The notes under the pieces are model-generated. The model did no database searches. It saw only the letters and a program-made list of their open reading frames with translations, and had not been told where the DNA came from. From Solirubrobacterales bacterium (GTDB lineage: Bacteria; Actinomycetota; Thermoleophilia; Solirubrobacterales; 70-9), in assembly GCA_017882505.1 (NCBI GenBank), contig JADGPJ010000018.1, positions 1 to 38,289 on the forward strand: a stretch of 38,289 bases of DNA, read 5' to 3'. This document shows positions 8,084-16,413 of the stretch, one piece after another. Within the stretch, counting starts at the first letter, position 1; each line of letters starts with the position of its first letter. The position numbers and the translations under genes were made by a program.

Positions 8084-9547
8084 CTAAGCGAGGGACTCGC
8101 GCAACTTCGCGATGTCGCGCGACTGGTCGTCGATCCAGTCGCCCGGATTGCGCGAGAAGATGATCTCCTTCAGCCCCTGGGACCACCGTCGCTTTTCCTC
8201 GGCGGGCATGGTCAGAGCTCGGTAGATCGCGTCGGCCTGCGCCTGGATGTCGAAGGGGTTGACGGTGATGACGAAGTCGTAGAGCTCCTCGTGGGAGCCG
8301 GTGTTCTCGGAGAGCATGAGGACGCCGTCGCGGGTGTTCACCGCCGGCGCCTCCTTGGCGACCAGGTTCATGCCGTCGAAGATCGCGTTGACCATCAGCA
8401 GGTCGAAGTGCTTGTAGCGGGCGACGGCCTCGGGGAAGTTCTCGTAGATCTTGAGGTCGATCGGCATCCAGTCGGTGGTCCCGTGGCGGTGGTTCACGAC
8501 GGCGACCAGGGCCTCGATCCGCTCCAGGTACTCGGCGTACTCCGGCACGTCCTGGCGCGAGGGCTGCAGGTGGGCGACGAAGGTCACCTCTTCGCGGAAC
8601 TCGGGGTGCTGGGAGAGGAAGGTGTCGAAGGCGGTGAAGCCGCGCAGCACGTTCTTCGAGAGGTCGGCGCGGTCGACGCGGATGATCAGGTGCTTGCGGC
8701 GGCGCTCGAGCACCTCGCGCTCGGCTTCGGCCACCTCCGGCGAGTCGGCCGCCCGCTGCAGCCGCTCGGCGTCGATCGAGAGCGGGTAGGCACGGGCGAG
8801 GGTCTTGCGGCCGTCGTAGCGGACCTCCGCGTTGACGTAGTCGACATCGGTGCCGTCGAGCAGTTCGTCGCAGCAGCGGAGGAAGTTGATGCAGTAGGCG
8901 TGGGTGTGGAAGCCGATGATGTCGTTGGCGAGCATCCCCTCGAAGATCGCCTCGCGGATTCGTCGCGGCAGCACTCGCCAGCTGTCGGGCTGGGACCAGG
9001 GGATGTGGACGAAGTGGTGGAGGAAGACGTCGGACCGGCCTTCGCGGATCATCTTCGGCGCCGTGTAGAGGTGATAGTCGTGGAGCATCACCAGCGGCCG
9101 CTCCTGACCGTCGATCTGCTCCAGCACCGCCGCGGCGATGTCGCCGTTGACCGTCTGGTAGCCGAAGTCCCAGGCGTCGAGCTCCTCCTGGCGGATGTCC
9201 GGCGCGTTGGAGAGGTCCCAGAGGTAGTGCTGGATGAACCAGAGGATCGGGTTGGCGATGACGTTGTAGAAGCGGTCGTAGGCCTCGGCGTCGCTGCCGA
9301 CGAGGCGCACCCGGTACTCGATGCCGTCGATCGAGATCTCGACCGGACCGCCCTTCTCCTCGGAGACGGCGACGTCCTCGTCGGTCATCGCCGAGGCGAT
9401 CCAGAGCGCTTCGCGGTGGGAGACGAGACCCGAGAGCGCGGTGACCAGGCCGCCACCGCCGCGGCGCACGGTGCGCTCGCCGGACTCGTCACGCTCGAAC
9501 TGGGCCGGACCCCGATTCGAGACGATGATCAGAGGCGAGGAATCCAC
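8084..9547 (-). CDS. otsA: GT20 glycosyltransferase, trehalose-6-phosphate synthase-like
   Basis: The protein has 487 residues with the GT-B fold of GT20. IIVSNRGP and the GGGGLVTALSG loop correspond to the OtsA nucleotide-sugar loop. LHDYHLY, HHFVHIPW, ANDIIGFHT, and a C-terminal donor loop DGMNLVAKE are present. OtsA makes trehalose 6-phosphate from UDP- or ADP-glucose and glucose 6-phosphate. Two signatures differ from E. coli OtsA: the phosphate-binding RLDYSKG is here RADLSKN (Arg and Lys kept, Gly changed to Asn), and HIPFP is HIPW followed by SQPDSW. The acceptor may therefore differ. No otsB phosphatase is adjacent. GTG at 9547 starts 18 bases after the GT4 gene's stop, indicating an operon. 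Confidence 0.78.
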   Translation of the reverse strand: MDSSPLIIVSNRGPAQFERDESGERTVRRGGGGLVTALSGLVSHREALWIASAMTDEDVAVSEEKGGPVEISIDGIEYRVRLVGSDAEAYDRFYNVIANPILWFIQHYLWDLSNAPDIRQEELDAWDFGYQTVNGDIAAAVLEQIDGQERPLVMLHDYHLYTAPKMIREGRSDVFLHHFVHIPWSQPDSWRVLPRRIREAIFEGMLANDIIGFHTHAYCINFLRCCDELLDGTDVDYVNAEVRYDGRKTLARAYPLSIDAERLQRAADSPEVAEAEREVLERRRKHLIIRVDRADLSKNVLRGFTAFDTFLSQHPEFREEVTFVAHLQPSRQDVPEYAEYLERIEALVAVVNHRHGTTDWMPIDLKIYENFPEAVARYKHFDLLMVNAIFDGMNLVAKEAPAVNTRDGVLMLSENTGSHEELYDFVITVNPFDIQAQADAIYRALTMPAEEKRRWSQGLKEIIFSRNPGDWIDDQSRDIAKLRESLA

Positions 9548-9565
9548 GCCGGAGAGGTTACGCGC

Positions 9566-10801
9566 TCAGGTATCCAGATCCGTCAGCAGCCCGAGCCAGT
9601 CGCGCAGCAGGCGCGGCGAGAGGAACTCTTCGCGGGCGTGTTCCTTGCCCGCCCGGCCGAGGCTCTTTCCCAGGGCCGGGTTTTCGAGGATCTCGAGGCA
9701 GCGCTGGGCGCACTCGGAGGGCGAGTTGACGAGGAAGCCGCTGACCCCGTCCTCGATCTGCAGCGGGATCCCGCCGACGTTGCCGGCGACCGTCGGCCGC
9801 CCCTTCCAGAGCGCCTCGGTGACGGTCAGGCCGAAGCCCTCGCGGATCGACTTCTGCAGGCAGACGTCGGACTGTGACTGGAAGGCGTTGACCTCGATCG
9901 CGCCGACGTTGTTGAGGTTGCTGAGGATCTTGATGTCGAGATCCGCGTCGGCGTATTCGAAGGTCTTCTGGAAGTACTCGCGCCCCTCGGGGTCGTCGGT
10001 CGCCATCGACCCGACCATCGCCAGCTGCACCTCGGGGATCCGCTCGGTCACCTCGCGGTATGCGTCGATGACGCCGATCGGGTCCTTCCAGGGGTCGAAG
10101 CGGGAGACCTGGGTGATCAGCGGCCGGTCGACGTCGATGCCGAACTGGCGGCAGACGAAGGCGGCGTCCTCGGGCGAGAAGGCCATGTTCTTCGGCGAGA
10201 GCGGGTCGATCGCCGGCGGGATGATGTTGACGCCCTTGTGGTCCATCGCGGCCGGGACGTAGGTCGGCAGGTGCCAGACACTGGCGTCGTATTCCTCGAT
10301 CATCGGCAGCAGGCGCTCGATCGGCGCCGGGTTGGGAGTCGAGAGGTCGATGTGGCAGCGCCAGATCCAGCGCTTGCTCTTGGCAAAGGCGCCGCGGCGC
10401 AGGCCGATCGGCTGCGGGTCGTGGACGATCACCGCGTCCCATTCGCCCTGCAGGCCCTCGGCGTTCATCGCGTTGATCTCGTCGAACAGCTCCCACTGCT
10501 CCTCGCTGAGGCTCTCCGGGGCTCCCTGGAGGGAGTTGTGGAGGAGCTTGGTCGCGTTGAAGAACTCCTCTTTGCCGAAGATCACGTGCCAGTGGGCGTC
10601 GATGCCGACGTCCCGCATCAGCGGCACGATCGTGTAGAGGATCTCCGAGACGCCGCCGCCGAAAGCGGTGGCGCTGACGTGCAGGACGCGTTTGCCTTTC
10701 AGCGGCCCGGCCAACTCGCGGATGCGCTCGGTGATCTCTTTTCCGACTATGTGGGTGTAGTCGGTGAGGGACTTCTGGCCGAGGGCGACTTCCTGGAGCA
10801 A
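9566..10801 (-). CDS. treT: GT4 glycosyltransferase, trehalose synthase TreT-like
   Basis: The protein has 411 residues and a GT-B fold of the GT4 family. The N-terminal domain has VLHVSATAFGGGVSEIL, the VIVHDPQP strand and RCHIDLS. The C-terminal domain has QVSRFDPWKDP and the EGFGLTVTEALWKGRP donor-phosphate/E-x7-E motif, then AGNVGGIPLQI. This pattern matches TreT, which makes trehalose directly from NDP-glucose and glucose. Pairing with the GT20 gene suggests a compatible-solute pathway. The start is TTG at 10801 without a clear ribosome-binding site, so the first residues are uncertain. Other GT4 solute synthases share these motifs, so the product could be another disaccharide. Confidence 0.72.
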   Translation of the reverse strand: MLQEVALGQKSLTDYTHIVGKEITERIRELAGPLKGKRVLHVSATAFGGGVSEILYTIVPLMRDVGIDAHWHVIFGKEEFFNATKLLHNSLQGAPESLSEEQWELFDEINAMNAEGLQGEWDAVIVHDPQPIGLRRGAFAKSKRWIWRCHIDLSTPNPAPIERLLPMIEEYDASVWHLPTYVPAAMDHKGVNIIPPAIDPLSPKNMAFSPEDAAFVCRQFGIDVDRPLITQVSRFDPWKDPIGVIDAYREVTERIPEVQLAMVGSMATDDPEGREYFQKTFEYADADLDIKILSNLNNVGAIEVNAFQSQSDVCLQKSIREGFGLTVTEALWKGRPTVAGNVGGIPLQIEDGVSGFLVNSPSECAQRCLEILENPALGKSLGRAGKEHAREEFLSPRLLRDWLGLLTDLDT

Positions 10802-10838
10802 GTCCGAAGTTCTACAGGCCCGGCCGCCGCGGCGACTT

Positions 10839-11969
10839 CTAGCCGGGGGAGACCGTGTCAGGGCGCTTGCCCAAAGTGACCTCGACCTGTTCCTTCCTGC
10901 CCTCGTGGAGGACGGTCAGCGTCACCTTTTCACCGGGCCTCTTGGCGGCGACGAAGCGGGCGAGGTCGTCGGGCTGGACGACGTCATGGCCGTCGACCTG
11001 AAGGATGACGTCGCCGCCGGTCCGGTATTCGCCGGCCTGGAAGTCGAGCTTTTCGTTGCCGCCTTCGAGGCCGGCCTTCTCCGCCGGCCCGCCTGGGACC
11101 ACGGTCGCGAGAAGTCCGCCGAAGGTGGTGTCGAGGCCGAGCTTTTCGGCCAGCTGCGGGTAGAGCGCCTGGCTGGAGACGCCGATGTAGGCGTATTCGG
11201 CGCTGCCGTCTGCCTCGAGCTGGGCGATCGAGCGTTTGATCGCCGAGATCGGCACCGCGAAGCCGACGCCGTCGTTGGCGCCGGAGTTGGTCTCGATCTG
11301 CTGGTTGATCCCGAGAACCCTGGCGCCGCCGTCCAGCAGCGGACCGCCGGAGTTGCCGGGGTTGATCGAGGCGTCGGTCTGGATCGCCCCCTCGATCTGG
11401 AATTCGGTCAGGGATTTGACCGAGCGATTGGCGGCGGAGACGACGCCGACCGAGAGCGACGACTGTTCCCCGAACGGGCTGCCGATCGCCGCCACGGGCT
11501 CCCCGACGATGATGTCGCTGTCGCTCCCCAGCTGCAGCGGATGCAGTTTGAGGCTGTCCGGCCTGACCTTGAGCAGGGCGACGTCGGCGAACGGGTCGAA
11601 GCCGACGATTTCGGCCGGGACGACGTTGCGGTCGGGGAACTCGACGAAGACTTCCCTGGCCGGCACGCGCCTGCCGCTCGATTCGTCGGTGACGACGTGG
11701 GCGTTGGTGACGATGTTGCCTTCGGTGTTGAGGACGAAGCCCGAGCCCTCGGCGGCGCCGCCGGCGAAGATCGAGCGGATCGTGACCACGCCCGGGAGCG
11801 CTTCGCGGTAGACCCTGGCGGCGTCGAAGCCGCTGGCGGCGGTCTCGACGATGACCCGGGGCTTGGCGTCGGCGGGAGCCTGGGTGCCGGAGCTGTTGCC
11901 GCCGGAGCCGCAGCCGGCGAGCAGGGCAAGGCAGAGCAGCAGGGCGGCGAGCGCCGCACGCCGTCTCAC
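10839..11969 (-). CDS. HtrA/DegP-type serine protease, lipoprotein, with PDZ domain
   Basis: The protein has 376 residues. The signal sequence ends in a lipobox LLAGC with Cys20 as lipidation site, so the enzyme is probably anchored on the outer face of the membrane. The trypsin-like domain shows the triad His91 (TNAHVV), Asp129 (DVALLKV) and Ser207 (GNSGGP). A PDZ domain covers about residues 265-365 with GDVILQVDGHDV. HtrA proteases degrade or remodel misfolded envelope proteins. The GTG start overlaps the sensor kinase stop by four bases (GTGA), so it is the third gene of a regulator-kinase-protease operon. Confidence 0.93.
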   Translation of the reverse strand: MRRRAALAALLLCLALLAGCGSGGNSSGTQAPADAKPRVIVETAASGFDAARVYREALPGVVTIRSIFAGGAAEGSGFVLNTEGNIVTNAHVVTDESSGRRVPAREVFVEFPDRNVVPAEIVGFDPFADVALLKVRPDSLKLHPLQLGSDSDIIVGEPVAAIGSPFGEQSSLSVGVVSAANRSVKSLTEFQIEGAIQTDASINPGNSGGPLLDGGARVLGINQQIETNSGANDGVGFAVPISAIKRSIAQLEADGSAEYAYIGVSSQALYPQLAEKLGLDTTFGGLLATVVPGGPAEKAGLEGGNEKLDFQAGEYRTGGDVILQVDGHDVVQPDDLARFVAAKRPGEKVTLTVLHEGRKEQVEVTLGKRPDTVSPG

Positions 11970-13036
11970 GCGGCGTTCCTGGCGGGAGCTCGGGTCGGGT
12001 GCGGGTCGGCCGCCTCGCGGGCGGGCGGCAGGTCCAGGGTGAAGGCGGTGAAGCGGCGGCTGGAGCTGATCGTGATCCGCCCGTCCATCCGCTGCGCGAG
12101 CTCGCGGGCGATCGCCAGGCCGAGACCGGAGCCGCCGGCCGTATCGGCGGTGTAGAAGCGCTCGAATATCCGGCTCTGGACGCGCTGGGGGATGCCCGAC
12201 CCCTCGTCGGAGACGATCAGCTCGGCGCGGCGGTTGGCGGAATAAGTGGTCACGGTCACCTTGGTGCCCTCGGGAGTGTGGGTGAGGGCGTTGTCGAGCA
12301 GGATACGGATGATCTGTCGCACGCGGTCGGGGTCGCCGCGGGCGATCGCCGGTTGCTCGGGGGTCCGCAGCTCGAGGCGGGAACCGCGCAGTTCGGCACG
12401 GGCGCCGAACTCGCGCGTGACCTCGCGGGCGAGGGCGCTGAGGTCGACGCTGCGGGCGTGCATCACGATCGCCCCGGCGTCAAGTTGAGAGAGGTCGAGG
12501 AGGTCGGCGGTGAGCTTGGTCAGGCGCTCGATCTGCTGGCGCATGGTGCGGACGAATTCGGCCCGCTCCGCGGGGCTGGGGTCCTCCTCTTCGAGCAGCT
12601 CGACAAAGCCGCCGAGGCTGAAGATCGGCGTCCGCAGCTCGTGTGAGGCATTGGCGATGAACTGCTTGCGGGCGCTGTCGAGCTCGGCCAGGCGCCGCTG
12701 CATCTCGTTGAAGGTGCGGGCGAGCGGGGCGAGCTGGCCCGCCGAGGCGACCGGGATCGTCGTTTCGAAGTTCCCGTCGGCGACTTTCCGTGCGGCCTCC
12801 TGGAGCTGGCGGACGTTGCTGACGGTCATCTGGGCGTAGTAGAGGCCGAGGATGGTGGCGATCGCGGCCGCGATCAGGCCGCCGATCACGATCTCGAGCT
12901 TGACCGAGGAGAGGCCGCTGGCGCCGCCGGCGATCGTCACCGCGTAGAGGTAGATGACGAGAACCGTCCCGAGGCAGATGCCCACCGCGACGACGGTGAT
13001 CCGGCTGCCCAGGTTGTTGAGCCTGAGGCGGCGCAT
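11966..13036 (-). CDS. HAMP-domain sensor histidine kinase
   Basis: The protein has 356 residues. Two transmembrane helices lie at about 11-35 and 48-69, separated by only about a dozen residues, so there is almost no extracellular sensor domain. A HAMP linker (about 70-120) leads to the dimerisation domain with phospho-acceptor His132 in NASHELRTPI. The ATPase domain has an N box (LLDNALTHTPEG), a G1 box (DEGSGIP) and a G2 box (GGSGLGLAIA). With so little outside the membrane, it probably senses the membrane itself or a partner protein. It follows the response regulator by 17 bases and overlaps htrA by four, suggesting an envelope-stress system. Confidence 0.94.
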   Translation of the reverse strand: MRRLRLNNLGSRITVVAVGICLGTVLVIYLYAVTIAGGASGLSSVKLEIVIGGLIAAAIATILGLYYAQMTVSNVRQLQEAARKVADGNFETTIPVASAGQLAPLARTFNEMQRRLAELDSARKQFIANASHELRTPIFSLGGFVELLEEEDPSPAERAEFVRTMRQQIERLTKLTADLLDLSQLDAGAIVMHARSVDLSALAREVTREFGARAELRGSRLELRTPEQPAIARGDPDRVRQIIRILLDNALTHTPEGTKVTVTTYSANRRAELIVSDEGSGIPQRVQSRIFERFYTADTAGGSGLGLAIARELAQRMDGRITISSSRRFTAFTLDLPPAREAADPHPTRAPARNAA

Positions 13037-13053
13037 TCAGGGCCTCACCCCGC

Positions 13054-13749
13054 CTACTCCTTGAACCGGTAGCCGACGCCGCGGACCGTGAACAGGAACT
13101 CCGGCTGCTTGGGGTCCTGCTCCAGCTTCTCGCGCAGGTGGCGGATGTGGACGTCGACCGTGCGCGGGTCGCGGTACTCGGAGTCGCCCCAGACGTGCTC
13201 GAGCAGCGTCTCGCGCGCGAGCACGCGACCGGGCGAGCGCGCGAGCGCGCCGAGGATCTCGAACTCGACGTAGGTGACCCGGATCTCCTCCTCCTGCAGC
13301 GTCACCATGCGACGGCCGAAGTCGATCGTCAGGTCGCTGCTTTCAATCGACTCCTCCTCGGCGACCTCGCCGCCCATCCGCGAGCGGCGCAGCGCCGCTT
13401 TGACCCGGGAGCGGAACTCGCGCATCGAGAACGGCTTGGTGATGTAGTCGTCGGCACCGACCTCGAGCCCGGCGACCTTGTCGGTCTCGCTGCCTTTTGC
13501 GGTCAGCATGATGATCGGAACCTGGCTGCGGGAGCGCAGCTGGCGGCAGACCTCGACCCCGTCGAGCCGGGGCAGCATCAGGTCGAGGATGACCAGATCG
13601 AAGCGTCCCTCATCGAATCGTTGCAGGGCTTCACTACCGTCGAGAGCCGAGGTGACGTGATAGCCGTCCTTGCGAAGGGGATAGCTCAACAACGTCTGTA
13701 TCGACTGCTCGTCGTCGACGAGGAGTATGCGGGCCGACCCATTAGCCAC
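13054..13749 (-). CDS. OmpR/PhoB-family response regulator
   Basis: The protein has 231 residues. The receiver domain (about 7-118) has acidic pocket Asp12-Asp13, phospho-acceptor Asp56 in VILDLMLP, and Lys105 in TKPFS. The C-terminal winged helix (about 135-230) has EFEILGALARSPGRVLARETLLEHVWG and RTVDVHIRHLREKLE. It is the partner of the kinase just downstream and most likely controls its own operon including htrA. The start is GTG at 13749. The upstream 87 bases are shared with the divergent small FlgM-like gene. Confidence 0.95.
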   Translation of the reverse strand: MANGSARILLVDDEQSIQTLLSYPLRKDGYHVTSALDGSEALQRFDEGRFDLVILDLMLPRLDGVEVCRQLRSRSQVPIIMLTAKGSETDKVAGLEVGADDYITKPFSMREFRSRVKAALRRSRMGGEVAEEESIESSDLTIDFGRRMVTLQEEEIRVTYVEFEILGALARSPGRVLARETLLEHVWGDSEYRDPRTVDVHIRHLREKLEQDPKQPEFLFTVRGVGYRFKE

Positions 13750-13836
13750 TACTCAAGAGTAATCGGGTCACAGGGTTGGACGCATGTGCGATACCGAGAA
13801 CTAATGATCTCCGAGACGGAGCCGATAAAGAGGTCA

Positions 13837-14019
13837 ATGCAGCCACAGGAACTGAAAAGCCTCGTCGAGTCCGGCCACTACAAGCCAGATCCCTCACGGG
13901 TCGCCCTGGCGATGTTGAGCCGGCGCGGCGTGAGGGAGCTGCTGGTCGCGGGCCGCTCGGTCAAGGACCGAACTGGTCGAAACCGCTCGTCCTCAGCAGC
14001 GCCCCCCCAGGCAGCCTGA
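13837..14019 (+). CDS. Small FlgM-like anti-sigma factor domain protein
   Basis: This 60-residue frame has the motif [19 protein letters not shown], which resembles the C-terminal sigma-28-binding helix region of FlgM (usually I-x-x-G-x-Y, then VA-x-x-ML), followed by SRRGVRELL. The family link is by pattern only. AAAGAGG lies three bases before the ATG; an upstream in-frame ATG at 13804 would add 11 residues. It diverges from the response regulator. Its last 59 bases run antisense into the 3' end of thiL, so its C-terminal 20 residues are probably not functional. No flagellar genes are in view. It may act on another sigma factor. Confidence 0.55.
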   Translation: MQPQELKSLVESGHYKPDPSRVALAMLSRRGVRELLVAGRSVKDRTGRNRSSSAAPPQAA

Positions 14020-14947
14020 TCTCGACCCCTTTGCCGGCGATGACCTCGCCGACCGGCGTCAGCGTCGTTTCTCCGCCTTCGCCGATTGCGGCGGCCGCAA
14101 TGCCGAGCTGCTCCGGCGGCAGCGCCGCCAGCAGCTCGTAGTCCTCGCCACCGGATGCGGCGAGCTCGAGCGGATCGCGGCCGACCGCGGCGGCCACCTC
14201 GGCGACGCCCTCGGCAATCGGCAGAGCGGTGGCGTCGATGCGCAGGCAGGCGCCGCTCTGGACGGCGAGGTGGGCCGCGTCGCCGCCGAGGCCGTCGCTG
14301 AGGTCGATCATCGCCCGCGCTCCCGCGCTCGCCAGGGCCCTTCCCGCCGCCAGCCTCGGGACCGGCTCGAGCTGGCGGCGACGAAGTCGCTCCGCCGTCG
14401 CTGCTGGCACGGCCGCGGCCAGCCGCGGGCTCTCCAGCAGCAGCAGGCCGGCGACGGCGGCGCCGAGCTCGCCGGTCAGGACCAGAGCGTCGCCGGGCCG
14501 GGCGCCGTCGCGGCCAACCAGCAGCTCCGGCGTGGCGGCGTGCCCGACGACGGTCACGGCCAGGCTCAGCGCCGGCGCTCGGGTGACGTCGCCGCCGGCC
14601 AGAGTCGTGCCGGTCTCCACGGCGAGGGCGATGATCCCGTCGACCAGCTCGAGGCAATCCTGCTCGCCAAGGTCCGGTGGCACCCCGAGGACGACGTAGG
14701 CCTCGCCGGCCTCGGCTCCCATCGCCGCGAGGTCGGAGAGGGCGGTGGCAAGAGCCTTGTGACCGATCTGGACCAGCGTGGCCTGGTCGCGGTGGAAGTG
14801 GACGCCGTCGACGACGGCGTCGACGGAGGTTGCGGTGGCGCCGCCGGGGACGGTGACCGCGGCGTCGTCGCCACTGCCCACCCGGATCCTCGGGCCGGGC
14901 GCGGGAAGACGCTCACGCAGCTTCGCCAGCAGCTCGAACTCGCCCAT
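13961..14947 (-). CDS. thiL: Thiamine-monophosphate kinase
   Basis: ThiL phosphorylates thiamine monophosphate to the active diphosphate cofactor. The 328-residue product starts [15 protein letters not shown] at ATG 14947, the normal family N-terminus; the open frame continues upstream to 15529 but that stretch does not resemble Thi[12 protein letters not shown] and the metal-binding DAVVDGVHF segments are present, followed by [43 protein letters not shown] and the C-terminal [17 protein letters not shown] and [10 protein letters not shown]. It is transcribed away from the flippase-like gene at 15038, leaving about 90 bases for both promoters. Confidence 0.95.
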   Translation of the reverse strand: MGEFELLAKLRERLPAPGPRIRVGSGDDAAVTVPGGATATSVDAVVDGVHFHRDQATLVQIGHKALATALSDLAAMGAEAGEAYVVLGVPPDLGEQDCLELVDGIIALAVETGTTLAGGDVTRAPALSLAVTVVGHAATPELLVGRDGARPGDALVLTGELGAAVAGLLLLESPRLAAAVPAATAERLRRRQLEPVPRLAAGRALASAGARAMIDLSDGLGGDAAHLAVQSGACLRIDATALPIAEGVAEVAAAVGRDPLELAASGGEDYELLAALPPEQLGIAAAAIGEGGETTLTPVGEVIAGKGVEIRLPGGALLRTSGFDQFGP

Positions 14948-15037
14948 GGGTTGACTATCCCAAACCCGTTGGCCGGGGCACGGAGCAGGGGGTGGCGGCC
15001 TGTTCGGCTCTGGCCACGTCATTAAGGTGCGACGAAC

Positions 15038-16108
15038 GTGGAGCGCCGCCAACCACTTCTGCACCGGATCGGTGAGGCCGGGGCGCGGTTCGGATCGCGA
15101 CCGCCGCGCAGCCGCCGGGTCCGTCTCGCTCTCCAGATCGGCCTCGCCGTGGTCATCTTCGGCTTCCTGGTTCTCACCGTCATCAACCAGTGGTCGGAGA
15201 TCAAGAGCGAAGGCGTGCATTTCCACGTCGTCTGGCTGATCCCGGCGATGGTCATCCTGCCGGTCTTCTACGTGCTCAGTGCGCTCGGCTGGGACTTCAC
15301 CCTCCGCTTCCTCGGCTACAGGATCGGGTTCGGCCGCGCCCAGGTCGCCTGGGGGCAGCCGATGCTGGCGCGCTATGTCCCGGGCAGCGTCCTCTATGTG
15401 CTCGGACGGGTGCTGCTCTCGGAGCGAGCCGGGGTGCCGCGCCGGATCACGATCGCCAGCATCGTCTACGAACAGGCGATCTCCGCCACCTCGGCGATCG
15501 TCGTCGCCGCCTACTTCATCATCAACCACCCCGATCTACAGGGACAGCCGGAGCGCTGGGCGGTGCTGTTGCTGATCCCGGCGGCGATCACGCTGCTGCA
15601 TCCGCGGGTCTTCGGCCCACTGGCCAACCGGGCGCTGAAGGCCTTCGGACGCGAGCCGCTGCCGGGGGTCATCTCGCTCCGCGGCGTGCTTGCCCTGCTC
15701 GTCTTCTACTCGCTCAACTGGGTCGTGGTCGCCTTCGGCATCTACTGCGTGGCGCGCTCGGTCACCTACATCCCCTTCAACGACATCCTCCTGGTCGGTT
15801 CCGCGCAGGCGATCGGCTACTTCGCGGCGCTGGTCACCCTCGTCGCCCCGGCCGGCCTCGGCGTTCGCGACGCCGCCTTCGCCTGGGCGGTGAAGGCGGC
15901 GGTTCCCGGCAGGAGCTTCGCGGTCGGATCGCTGATCGCGATCGCCGTTCGCGGCGTGATGACCGTGGGGGAACTGCTCTACGTCGGCGCGGTGACGATC
16001 CTCGGCCGGCGCGAGGGCTGGAGCATCCCGACCGGGATCCTGCATCCGTCGCCGGAGGAGCAGCAGGCGGGGCCGGATACCGGGGGCCCCTCGCCCGAGA
16101 TTCTTTAG
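15038..16108 (+). CDS. Lysylphosphatidylglycerol-synthase-TM/flippase-like membrane protein
   Basis: The protein has 356 residues with about eight membrane segments, starting with [20 protein letters not shown] (about 30-50). [23 protein letters not shown] and [16 protein letters not shown] are hallmark segments of the family that includes the membrane half of MprF and related putative lipid-carrier flippases. No aminoacyl-transferase domain follows, so it is probably a lipid translocator or accessory for a lipid-linked sugar. The C-terminus ends in a hydrophilic tail. The ATG at 15038 is not the only possibility, since upstream in-frame starts are not excluded. It converges on the GT87-like gene. 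Confidence 0.85.
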   Translation: MERRQPLLHRIGEAGARFGSRPPRSRRVRLALQIGLAVVIFGFLVLTVINQWSEIKSEGVHFHVVWLIPAMVILPVFYVLSALGWDFTLRFLGYRIGFGRAQVAWGQPMLARYVPGSVLYVLGRVLLSERAGVPRRITIASIVYEQAISATSAIVVAAYFIINHPDLQGQPERWAVLLLIPAAITLLHPRVFGPLANRALKAFGREPLPGVISLRGVLALLVFYSLNWVVVAFGIYCVARSVTYIPFNDILLVGSAQAIGYFAALVTLVAPAGLGVRDAAFAWAVKAAVPGRSFAVGSLIAIAVRGVMTVGELLYVGAVTILGRREGWSIPTGILHPSPEEQQAGPDTGGPSPEIL

Positions 16109-16255
16109 CGGGGGCGGGGAGAGGGCGGCCCCCCCTCCCTCGCTTGCTCGCTGGGACGGGGGAGCCGTCCGAGATTCGCGGTGGGCGAGAAGCGGAAGAC
16201 GTTCGGAGGGGGTCCCGCCCTCTCCTCACGAGGCCGCTCAGAGGCTCGGGCGAGG
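16089..16255. repeat. Nested long inverted-repeat structure
   Basis: Four inverted pairs nest inside each other. CCTCGCCCGAG (16089-16099) pairs with 16245-16255; GGAGAGGGCGG (16118-16128) with 16215-16225; CCCCCTCC (16131-16138) with 16205-16212; and GGACGG (16154-16159) with CCGTCC (16165-16170) at the tip. All are perfect. The outer left arm overlaps the last codons of the flippase-like gene. It fills the first half of the convergent gap and could act as a two-way terminator, a structured RNA or a decayed palindromic mobile element. Confidence 0.7.
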
Positions 16256-16295
16256 GTCTCCGGGGCGGCCCGAAGCTCGCTTGGGACGGGTTGAG

Positions 16296-16332
16296 GTCGT
16301 AGTTGTTGTCGGTATCCGGAGGCAATTACGAC
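16296..16332. repeat. 37-bp palindrome, copy 1
   Basis: The ends GTCGTA and TACGAC are inverted, and the left arm GTCGTAGTTG pairs imperfectly with CAATTACGAC. The centre holds CGGTATCCGG. It is identical at 30 of 37 positions to the copy at 16358. The location in a convergent gap and the symmetry suit a protein-binding site or the remnant of a palindromic repeat family. Confidence 0.65.
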
Positions 16333-16357
16333 ATCGATTGCGACCAGTGCTGCCGAT

Positions 16358-16394
16358 GTCGTACTTCTTGCCGGTATGCGGAAACAACTACGAC
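16358..16394. repeat. 37-bp palindrome, copy 2
   Basis: Same orientation and length as the copy at 16296, with 25 bases between them. GTCGTACTTC and CAACTACGAC are the ends; GTAT is the loop. The stem can form about 13 of 16 pairs. The rest of the convergent gap (16256-16295 and 16395-16413) shows nothing recognisable. Confidence 0.65.
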
Positions 16395-16413
16395 CGCGAT
16401 GTTCGTGCCGCGG

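Noticed and set aside
7625-9877. A 750-codon open frame on the plus strand
   Set aside because: Antisense to the proline-rich gene and the GT20 gene; composition is that of a shadow frame.
14948-15529. N-terminal extension of thiL
   Set aside because: It is antisense to the flippase-like gene; the ThiL N-terminus begins at 14947.
16296-16394. CRISPR array
   Set aside because: Only two imperfect palindromic copies with one 25-base spacer and no cas genes.
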